Below are positions 1 through 6,437 of a stretch of 27,263 bases of DNA, one piece after another. Source of the DNA: HGM04593 sp964458275 (lineage in GTDB: Bacteria > Bacteroidota > Bacteroidia > Bacteroidales > Bacteroidaceae); the NCBI GenBank assembly GCA_964458275.1, contig CAYWIE010000035.1, forward strand, positions 1 through 27,263, in the 5' to 3' direction. Position numbers and translations under genes: made by a program. Position 1 is the stretch's first letter; the number at the start of each line of letters is the position of its first letter. The notes below the pieces were generated by a model. It was not told the DNA's origin. It saw only the letters and a program-made list of their open reading frames with translations, and ran no database searches.

Positions 1-217
1 TCCACTACTATGCACTTGCAAAGCAATATGACGACAACCGGTACCGAGAGATGGCAACAACATGTCGTTCACATTCTACAACAGCGCTGCAGCGCAGTAT
101 GTCGATGTAGACATTCAGGGACGCGGAGACAAGACCATATATGGCAATGCTGCGAACATCAGCACCCGCGAATATGGCACCGACGCGCAGGAGGAGACCT
201 CTTTCATGAAAATATAG
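1..217 (+). pseudogene. 3' end of an unrecognised gene, apparently frameshifted
   Basis: The window opens inside a gene. Frame 3 reads HYYALAKQYDDNRYREMA up to about base 57. The protein-like sequence then continues in frame 2 as NNMSFTFYNSAAAQYVDVDI and runs to a TAG at 215-217. The two halves join cleanly if one base is missing near base 57, so the gene carries a one-base deletion, or the assembly does. An alternative is a separate 51-residue protein starting at the ATG at 62, but nothing upstream looks like a ribosome binding site or promoter. I do not recognise the family. The C-terminal part is rich in polar residues and has no membrane segment. The stop lies in the same frame as the next gene, six bases before its start. 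Confidence 0.4.
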
Positions 218-223
218 AAGGAG

Positions 224-1108
224 TTGTCGAATACGGAAGTTTCGCCCGACATTCTCACAAAATGCAACAACCTTACCGAAAGGGGTAATCTGGAATATGG
301 AGCCGGACGATATGACGAGGCTGTGAAACTGTTCCGCGATGCCGCAAAATATGGCTTCCCGTCTGCAATCGCCAACTTGGGAAAATGCTACTACGACGGT
401 GTCGGAGTGTCGCAAAACCATTATCTTGCCATGCGCTATTTCGGTATGGCAGCCGAAAAGGGCAACCACCTCGCAATGCACTATTTGGGAGAATTCCATT
501 ACAACGGCGAACAGCCTGAGAAAAACGACTCGCTGGCATACGAATATTACAGGCAGGCTGCAAACAGTGGCTATGCACAGTCGCAAAAGATGTTGGGAAT
601 GTTCTACGAAAAAGGAATCTACGTGAATGCCGACAGCGAGGAATCGCTGAAATGGTACACTCTTGCAGCCAAGCAGAACGAGCCCGATGCACTCTACAAG
701 GTGTGCATGCATCAGGTGGCACAGGATTCAATTAACGGACTGAGCAAAGGCAAACTGCGCAAATCGCCGGCGATAGATTATATGAGGCGCTCGGCGCGGG
801 GCGGCAACAAAGATGCACAGGCGTTCATAGTAAAATGTTTTGCCGAGGGAAAATATCTGAAAAAGAGCCGCAAAAAGAGTTTTGAATGGATGAAGTCCAT
901 CTCTGAACTTGGTGATGAGAATGCGCTTATGTATGTTGCCTACTGTTACGAAAAGGGGCGTGGCACAGACATGAACCAGAAACGTGCCTATTGGATATAC
1001 AAACAGCTTGCCGAAAAGGGCAACGAGTTTGCAATTGCCAAAGTGCAGGAGTATGATGCATTCAAGTTCTTTACTGTCAACAGCCCAAAGCCATCGGGAA
1101 TTAAATGA
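224..1108 (+). CDS. Sel1-repeat (TPR-like) protein
   Basis: A 294-residue protein made almost entirely of Sel1-like repeats. Repeats of about 36 residues are visible with the usual pattern A..LG..Y..G.GV..(N)...A..Y...AA..G, for example AIANLGKCYYDGVGVSQNH, LAMHYLGEFHYNGEQPEKN, AQSQKMLGMFYEKGIYV, and NALMYVAYCYEKGRGTDMN near the C-terminus. Sel1 proteins are alpha-alpha superhelical scaffolds that bind other proteins; the partner cannot be read from sequence. No signal peptide or membrane segment is visible, so it is probably cytoplasmic. The start is uncertain: the reading frame has no ATG before base 430, the best choice is the TTG at 224, and the AAGGAG sequence directly abuts that TTG, too close to act as a normal ribosome binding site. 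The preceding frame ends in a TAG six bases earlier in the same phase. The gene converges on the next one across a strong hairpin. Confidence 0.8.
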   Translation: MSNTEVSPDILTKCNNLTERGNLEYGAGRYDEAVKLFRDAAKYGFPSAIANLGKCYYDGVGVSQNHYLAMRYFGMAAEKGNHLAMHYLGEFHYNGEQPEKNDSLAYEYYRQAANSGYAQSQKMLGMFYEKGIYVNADSEESLKWYTLAAKQNEPDALYKVCMHQVAQDSINGLSKGKLRKSPAIDYMRRSARGGNKDAQAFIVKCFAEGKYLKKSRKKSFEWMKSISELGDENALMYVAYCYEKGRGTDMNQKRAYWIYKQLAEKGNEFAIAKVQEYDAFKFFTVNSPKPSGIK

Positions 1109-1159
1109 TGGAAGAGGCTTGTATAGGTCCAATAATTCCACATAAACCGTTTACGGGAC

Positions 1160-1228
1160 AGCAATAATAACACAGCAAGCGGAATCTGATAAATAAATTC
1201 AGATTCCGCTTGCTGTGTTATTATTGCT
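1160..1228. terminator. Bidirectional hairpin terminator, perfect 30-bp stem
   Basis: Arms 1160-1189 and 1199-1228 are perfect reverse complements over 30 bases, with a 9-base A/T loop. The repeat sits between the convergent Sel1 gene and the large secreted-protein gene, so it can end transcription from both sides. The outer stem is A/T-rich (AGCAATAATAA), giving a U-rich end on either strand in place of a separate T-tract. Confidence 0.8.
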
Positions 1229-1248
1229 TAAAGCCGAGGTTGCAGAGA

Positions 1249-2271
1249 TTATTTGAATATCTTCTTGCTCTTGACTACTCCGTTAGCATATACATATTTT
1301 ACTATGTTCAAGCCTTTTACCGGTGCAGAGATTGAAATTCCTGCCGGAGTATAGTAGTGAATAGAGATTACCTCATCGCCATCCGTTGCAGGAGATGATA
1401 TTGATGTGAGGTTTGCGCTTATAAGACGCAGATTCCAACGTGAGTATTCCTCTGCGTACGGACCATAGACAATATCTCCTTTGGTTGCTGAACCGTTCTT
1501 ATGGTTGTTGATGAACAACGAGTTGTTTATGCCTGCCGGATTCATTATCTCGAATGAAGCGTTGCCACGATAGATTATTGTGTATGATATTTCGCGGTCG
1601 CTTGTCGAGGTGATGGGGGAGTAGAGCGTTGAATTTGTTCCGAGATACTCGCCTGTTGCAACATTCTTTATGTAATATGAGTTTTCTGTTTCACCGTCGG
1701 ACGATGTGGCTGAAATTAACTCGAAACAGAATGTAGAATCCATTGATGCACCATCGTTCATGGGAGATGCTTCCCATTTGAATCTGTAGTCTCCGTCAAG
1801 GGCTGAGTCGTCGTTGCTTACGCATCGTATAGCCATCTTCTGCCCCTTGCTTTTCTCAAAGCCTTCGTATGCACTCTCTATAATATATATGCCTTCTACT
1901 ATCGGGTTGATCTTGAGTGAGAGGGTAGCCTCAATCTCGGCACTCAATTTGTCAATCATATCGGGGCATGTTTTGTAGTCATGTGCATTGAAAACATCTT
2001 GCGAAGCTTTTATCTGCTCTTCGAACTTGTCTGTACTTGCATAATATCCGGGGTCTTTTCCTGTAGGAAGATTGATGGATTTTGCACTCTTGATGAGGTT
2101 GCCAAGCATGTAGTGTGCAGGGCGTTCCATCTCCAAACGGTATATGTACCATTCATTCTGGCCGTCTTTCTCACACTCGTCGAGCGATGAGAATGAGTAG
2201 CAGCCCAACTTGTCGCCCCAATCTTGGAATACTGTGTAGGGTGCATCGGCTGAACCTTCTTCGTATATCAC
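1249..2271 (-). CDS. C-terminal half of the broken secreted modular protein
   Basis: 340 residues from an internal GTG at 2271; the same frame is open back to 2754, and the extra 160 codons look coding, so the GTG is probably not a real start. Contents: the end of a trefoil-like module, a second helical linker (about residues 70-115), another trefoil-like module (IVEGIYIIESAYEGFEK ... YYIKNVATGEYLGT ... WNLRLIS, about residues 120-290), and a tail of about 45 residues ending YTPAGISISAPVKGLNIVK...KSKKIFK. That tail resembles the C-terminal sorting signals of type IX secretion cargo in Bacteroidales (an aromatic-x-x-G motif, then KG(I/L)xIVK and a basic end). Without the upstream half it would lack a signal peptide and could not be exported. 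Confidence 0.55.
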   Translation of the reverse strand: MIYEEGSADAPYTVFQDWGDKLGCYSFSSLDECEKDGQNEWYIYRLEMERPAHYMLGNLIKSAKSINLPTGKDPGYYASTDKFEEQIKASQDVFNAHDYKTCPDMIDKLSAEIEATLSLKINPIVEGIYIIESAYEGFEKSKGQKMAIRCVSNDDSALDGDYRFKWEASPMNDGASMDSTFCFELISATSSDGETENSYYIKNVATGEYLGTNSTLYSPITSTSDREISYTIIYRGNASFEIMNPAGINNSLFINNHKNGSATKGDIVYGPYAEEYSRWNLRLISANLTSISSPATDGDEVISIHYYTPAGISISAPVKGLNIVKYVYANGVVKSKKIFK

Positions 2272-2674
2272 AAATGAGTTGGGGAGTCCGCTGTTGCCAC
2301 GGGCTACGATTTTTACTTGTGCTGCCTGTGAATGGTAGTCTACAGCCGACAGCTCTCCTGCGTTCTCGGCATGAGGCCAATATCTTCCGTCGCCGAGACT
2401 GCGGATGTTGTATTTCCCGTTACCGGCAGATGTTATGTAGAAGGCGCATTGAGAGTGTATGTTCTTACCGGCTTTTGTGTCTGAGGAGTAGAATCCCTTG
2501 ATGCCGTCCTTGCCATGTACGGGGTCGCAGTTGAAGAGACCGCAGATGGCATATATTCCATCGTCCGTTATTTGCGAAATGTCGGTAATCTGCTCACCGC
2601 AAACTGCATTGTTGGTATCGAAGAAATTGACTGTCTCAGGATCTGCCTTGACACCATATTCGCCAAAAATGAAT

Positions 2675-4672
2675 TCAACGGGGACACGTGTGCCAACAAG
2701 AGTAGCCTTGTTGTCTGTAGCTGAATGCGCTAAGTTCTTGGGGGAGTTTGATGTCTATATAGCAATATTGCGGGTTGTCGGCAAAACCGTATACATCGGC
2801 TTTATCCTGACTGATTGCACCGCAGTAATATGTGTTTTCTTTTCCATCGAGCATTTTAGCAATTGTGGAACCGCCAAACGTGGTTAGAGAATTTACGGTA
2901 ATCATCTCTTCTGTGAGATTTATTTTGTTTCCGTATTGATCGTAAAGCGCAAATTCGGCAATCGCAGGAATATCGTATCCCAAATAGGCTTCTCTGTTGT
3001 TTGTCTTTATTACAGTGAAACGCAATTCGTTGACAGGTTCATTGAGATAGTAGATAGGGGATTTCCAGAGGTATGAACCATTTGATTGTAAAGTGCCGGG
3101 CAGACCGTCGTTTGATACTCCGACCCGGAAAGGTATTGATGTTATGCCTGATATTCGTGATGCCCAAAAGTCACTGATGCCTTTTTCAAGTTTTTCGATG
3201 CTCTCATCTAATTCGGAAAGATTGTGGCTGTTTACAAGTTCGTCTGAGAGTTCAATGGCGAGGAATTCCAGATACAAGCCTGCATCTTCGGGGAATGTTC
3301 CTATTTTCCAGTTCAACTTAGTTGAAGAAGGAAGTTTCTTGTTTGTTATTTGCTCGCTGATGTAGAGCATGGAATCAACGTACTGGTAAGCGTATGCGAT
3401 TACATATTCATTCAGCAGGTCATTGAATTCTGATGCGAACTTTGCAAATTCGGCGTATGTAAGAGTCTGGTTGGTCAGCTGTTTCTTCGCTTTTTCGATA
3501 GCTTCTTTGAGGTTTTCCTCAATGGTCTCTTCGGCAGCCATGCGGTTGTGGTAGAGTGCAATTCTCTTTTCTGCCTCGTCAATGGTCTCTTGTATGCGGC
3601 CTACAACAGATGTGCCGCTGATGGTTGCCTTGTGTAGAGTGAATTTGCTGCTGAAGGGGCGTTTGCTTGCCTGTTTGCCCTCATCTGAGTTGCCAAGAAT
3701 GGTCATTCTCATATAGGCGTCTTCCACGATGATGAATCTGTTGTCTGTGGTGGTGAGTTCGAAGGTGCCATCAGATTGTTCCTTGAATGTTATCTCGGCT
3801 GCCGAGGCCTCAAGGTTTGTCCAGTTTATGTAACCTGTTGTCTTTACAGCAGCAAGATAGCGGTCGTGGTTGAAGTATGATACTGTATATGTATCTGTTT
3901 TTCCTTCAACGGGGACAAGGTTGAAGAGACCCGAAGGCGATGGGATCGAGGTTGCAAGATAGGGTGATTCAAAATATCCGCCTCCGGCGTATGTCTGGCC
4001 GTATGATTCGTTGTGCCATTCGGGAGAGTGTCCTTCGAGAAGGAACAGGGCATTCTTGTCTTTCAGCGCGTCAATGCTTGTTACCTTTTCCAATGACAGG
4101 TTCTGTTCGGGGAATGGGGCGTAGTCTGTTCCGGGGGTAAGTCCTACATATTCGGGCAGTGTGCTGAACATGTAATAGTGTGAGTCCCACTCAAGCGAGA
4201 ATGTGCTGACGGGCTCGTCGAAGGTGAGTTCCAAATGGTGGTAATTGCCGCCGTATGTACCTTTTCCGGTTGTGCTCTGGAAGTATGTCAGCGTGTCGCC
4301 GTCGCTGAGAGCTTCGACCGAACCCGAATTGGCTGCAAGTGCATTGGTGGTTGCCGTGTAGCCTATCTGTTCTCCCTTTTCGTTGAGCACGCGCAACTCG
4401 GTCAATGTTATGTACGGATATCCGGGACCGTTGTTTATGCGTCCCGAAGCATTGCTTCCTGTGGCGGTACTTGTCGTTTCGCATACGGTGATGCGGAGTT
4501 TTGTGGTGGCTTCGTCAAATCTGAACAATCTCGATTTGTATGTCATGTACATCGAGAGTTTCTTGCCCGGAAGCCCGTCGGCAGTAGTCAGTGTTACCGG
4601 CCATGTGTCGTTTGCCTTTATTGCAAGGATGCTGACGACTGCAAGAAGCATCGATAGAAGTATTTTTTTCAT
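2675..4672 (-). CDS. N-terminal half of the broken secreted modular protein
   Basis: About 665 residues from the ATG at 4672 (MKKILLSMLLAVVSILAIKA), a clear signal peptide with likely cleavage after IKA or just beyond; an ATG 42 bases earlier would put charged residues before the leader and is less likely. Following the leader: a discoidin (F5/8 type C)-like beta-sandwich at roughly residues 25-190 (ITLTELRVLNEKGEQIGYT, then LELTFDEPVSTFSLEW); a trefoil- or lipocalin-like region at about 200-360; a helical linker at about 365-500 with heptad-like charge patterns; then a second discoidin-like module (IAEFALYDQYGNKINL, CYIDIKLPQELSAFSYR) cut by the frameshift. Such proteins bind sugars or other ligands outside the cell; this one has no recognisable catalytic domain. 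The preceding DUF4301 gene ends 64 bases upstream, and no promoter of the usual type is seen in that gap. Confidence 0.65.
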   Translation of the reverse strand: MKKILLSMLLAVVSILAIKANDTWPVTLTTADGLPGKKLSMYMTYKSRLFRFDEATTKLRITVCETTSTATGSNASGRINNGPGYPYITLTELRVLNEKGEQIGYTATTNALAANSGSVEALSDGDTLTYFQSTTGKGTYGGNYHHLELTFDEPVSTFSLEWDSHYYMFSTLPEYVGLTPGTDYAPFPEQNLSLEKVTSIDALKDKNALFLLEGHSPEWHNESYGQTYAGGGYFESPYLATSIPSPSGLFNLVPVEGKTDTYTVSYFNHDRYLAAVKTTGYINWTNLEASAAEITFKEQSDGTFELTTTDNRFIIVEDAYMRMTILGNSDEGKQASKRPFSSKFTLHKATISGTSVVGRIQETIDEAEKRIALYHNRMAAEETIEENLKEAIEKAKKQLTNQTLTYAEFAKFASEFNDLLNEYVIAYAYQYVDSMLYISEQITNKKLPSSTKLNWKIGTFPEDAGLYLEFLAIELSDELVNSHNLSELDESIEKLEKGISDFWASRISGITSIPFRVGVSNDGLPGTLQSNGSYLWKSPIYYLNEPVNELRFTVIKTNNREAYLGYDIPAIAEFALYDQYGNKINLTEEMITVNSLTTFGGSTIAKMLDGKENTYYCGAISQDKADVYGFADNPQYCYIDIKLPQELSAFSYRQQGYSCWHTCPR

Positions 4673-4736
4673 AAGCTTTGTTTTTTGTTGTTTGTTTCCT
4701 TTGGCGGTTCTCACCTTATGGTTTGCCGGTCCACAC

Positions 4737-6251
4737 TTATTGATGGACGTCTCTCAAAAGGTCGTTTACTGTCTTTACGGGATTAAAGGTGATGAGGGGA
4801 ACCTCGACAAATACAGTGTTCCAATCGCTCATTGCGCCGTTCCACAGTCCCGGCAGCTCCATCGCTTTAAGTTCTCTGCCGTTCTTCGACTTGTGTGATA
4901 TGAATCCGGTTGCAGGGTCTACATAGTCGGGCAGGTTGAATTTTTCTCCTTTGTAGTTCTTGACTGCACACACAAGGTCTACGGGGTTGAAATGTGTGCC
5001 CTTTTCGAACATCTCCTTTGCCTTTGCATCGTTCATGTCAATCTGTGAACTTTCGAGAATCTGCAACGATACAGTGCCGTCGCTGTTGTATGCGAGGAAG
5101 GGACCTCCGCCGGGCTCGCCCACATTCTTCACCATGCCGCAAACTCGCATGGGGCGGTTAAGCTTCTTGCGCAGATATATTACAAGGTCGCAATCTTCGA
5201 GGTGCTTCATTTCGCTGCTGCGGCAATAGAGCTTCTGCTGAACGAAGCGTATAATCTCCTCAATCTGCCGGTGAGTGTATTTGCCGGAATCTATAAGGCG
5301 AAGGTACTCGAACGCTTGCTTCTGAAGTGATACAAGAACACCTGCAATCAGCTTTTTGTATTTTACGGTCTCGTCTTTGAGACGGTCGGGGACTACGTTG
5401 TCGATGTTCTTTATGAAGATGATGTCCGATTCTATGTCGTTGAGGTTCTCTATGAGTGCGCCGTGCCCGCCGGGACGGAAAAGCAATTCGCCATTTTCGC
5501 GGAAGGGGTTGTTGTCGGCATCTGCGGCAATGGTATCTGTGCTCTGTTTCTGCTCAGAGAAAGTAATGTCATACTCGACGTTGAACATCTCTTCGAACTC
5601 TGCCTTTTTCCGGGCTACCAATTCTTCGAACAGCGCTCTGTGATTGGGCGATACGGTGAAATGCAAACGTACCTTTCCGTCCATGTTGGCATACAGAGCA
5701 CCCTCGGCAAAATGTTCTTCTACAGGTGTCCGCTCGGTTGTACCATAGCTGTGGAATCTCAACAGTCCTTTGGGAAGTGAGCCGTAGTTCAATCCGCTTG
5801 CATCGAGAAGATTAAAGACGACGCTCTTGTACTTTCCATCGGCAATGAGCTGCTTGATGGATGCCCCGCTGTTGTTTAGGCATGCTGTGTCGAGCTCGTT
5901 GTAAAAGGCAAATTTCTCGATGTTCTTGAAGAACTTCTTTTCGAAGCCGGTTACAGGCTCTTCGGAATCTCCATCGAGAAAAGAGAATAAATCCTTGAAC
6001 ATTCTGCTTGCTGCACCCGATGCCGGAACAAACTTGACTACCGCGCCGCCGGTCTTGCAATACTCGTCCCACAAAGCAAGGTATGAATCTACTTCAGCCT
6101 CGTTGGGGACAAGGATCCCGTTGCCTGCCGATGCTGTTGCCTCTATCTTCAGAAAGGGGAAGCCTGTCTCGAAATTTTTCAACTGTTGTGCCACACTCTC
6201 TTCTGAGATTCCTTTTTTCTCCAATAATAGCTTATCCTCTTTACTTATCAT
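4737..6251 (-). CDS. DUF4301 family protein, possible nucleotidyltransferase fold
   Basis: 504 residues from the ATG at 6251 (MISKEDKLLLEKKG); an in-frame ATG 39 bases upstream gives an unlikely extension. The sequence matches the DUF4301 family, which is almost restricted to Bacteroidota and has no assigned reaction. Segments that I read as nucleotidyltransferase-like are PASGAASRMFKDL (about residues 76-88, where a glycine-rich nucleotide loop would sit), LPKGLLRFH (about 159-167), RPGGHGAL (about 259-266) and FIKNIDNVVPD (about 279-289); the last two recall the P-x-GHG and N-x-DN motifs of UDP-sugar pyrophosphorylases. The C-terminal part includes RVCGMVKNVGEPGGGPF. No signal peptide or membrane segment, so it is cytoplasmic. 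It is divergent from the relA gene and lies 64 bases ahead of the secreted-protein gene. Family assignment is firm; the enzymatic idea is inference. Confidence 0.85.
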   Translation of the reverse strand: MISKEDKLLLEKKGISEESVAQQLKNFETGFPFLKIEATASAGNGILVPNEAEVDSYLALWDEYCKTGGAVVKFVPASGAASRMFKDLFSFLDGDSEEPVTGFEKKFFKNIEKFAFYNELDTACLNNSGASIKQLIADGKYKSVVFNLLDASGLNYGSLPKGLLRFHSYGTTERTPVEEHFAEGALYANMDGKVRLHFTVSPNHRALFEELVARKKAEFEEMFNVEYDITFSEQKQSTDTIAADADNNPFRENGELLFRPGGHGALIENLNDIESDIIFIKNIDNVVPDRLKDETVKYKKLIAGVLVSLQKQAFEYLRLIDSGKYTHRQIEEIIRFVQQKLYCRSSEMKHLEDCDLVIYLRKKLNRPMRVCGMVKNVGEPGGGPFLAYNSDGTVSLQILESSQIDMNDAKAKEMFEKGTHFNPVDLVCAVKNYKGEKFNLPDYVDPATGFISHKSKNGRELKAMELPGLWNGAMSDWNTVFVEVPLITFNPVKTVNDLLRDVHQ

Positions 6252-6287
6252 AAACTGTGTATTTAATGTTTTACAAAATAATCTCTG

Positions 6288-6309
6288 CACGCATCTACAT
6301 AGATGCGTG
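6288..6309. repeat. 22-bp inverted repeat in the leader of the DUF4301 gene
   Basis: CACGCATCTA (6288-6297) and TAGATGCGTG (6300-6309) are perfect 10-base arms around two central bases. It lies between the divergent DUF4301 and relA genes, just downstream of the candidate -7 element for DUF4301 (6329-6322). It could be a dyad operator or a hairpin at the 5' end of the DUF4301 transcript. Confidence 0.5.
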
Positions 6310-6321
6310 TGCTTCGATTCA

Positions 6322-6329
6322 CAAATTTA
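6322..6329 (-). promoter_or_regulatory. Candidate -7 element for the DUF4301 gene
   Basis: Read on the minus strand this is TAAATTTG, matching the Bacteroidota -7 consensus TAnnTTTG. No good TTTG -33 element lies at the proper 19-20 base distance, so the call is weak. Transcription would begin near 6315, about 65 bases before the ATG. Confidence 0.3.
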
Positions 6330-6366
6330 AATATAAAATCCAAAATCATCATAAAAAATTATACAG

Positions 6367-6398
6367 TTTTATTTTATGGAAAAATTGATTTACCTTTG
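6367..6398 (+). promoter_or_regulatory. Candidate promoter of the relA/spoT-type gene
   Basis: TACCTTTG at 6391-6398 fits the Bacteroidota -7 consensus exactly. TTTT at 6367-6370, 20 bases upstream, is a three-of-four match to the -33 TTTG. The predicted start near 6405 leaves a leader of about 33 A-rich bases before the ATG at 6438. Confidence 0.6.
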
Positions 6399-6437
6399 CA
6401 ATAGTGTCTATAACTATAACAAATAAAGGCAAAAATT

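Larger units (their letters stand above)
1249..4672 (-). pseudogene. Large modular secreted protein gene, split by a frameshift
   Basis: Two adjacent reading frames on this strand make sense only as one gene of about 1140 codons. The upstream frame ends at a TGA at 2675-2677 after ...QELSAFSYRQQ, then about ten residues of low-complexity nonsense. The downstream frame is open from 2754 and reads ATDNKATLVGTRVPVEFIF with no start codon until a GTG at 2271, deep inside a conserved-looking stretch. The switch point is about 2705-2716, just after the tyrosine codon at 2719-2717, and needs one extra base removed or two restored. The first half carries the signal peptide and the second half the C-terminal sorting-like tail, so an unbroken protein would be exported. 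Either the gene is newly inactivated or this is an assembly error; no long homopolymer lies at the junction, which argues against simple phase variation. Confidence 0.7.

Noticed and set aside
10..288. Open frame on the plus strand at the window start
   Set aside because: Overlaps the better coding signals in the other two frames; composition (many Arg, His, Gln, Cys) is typical of an out-of-frame reading.
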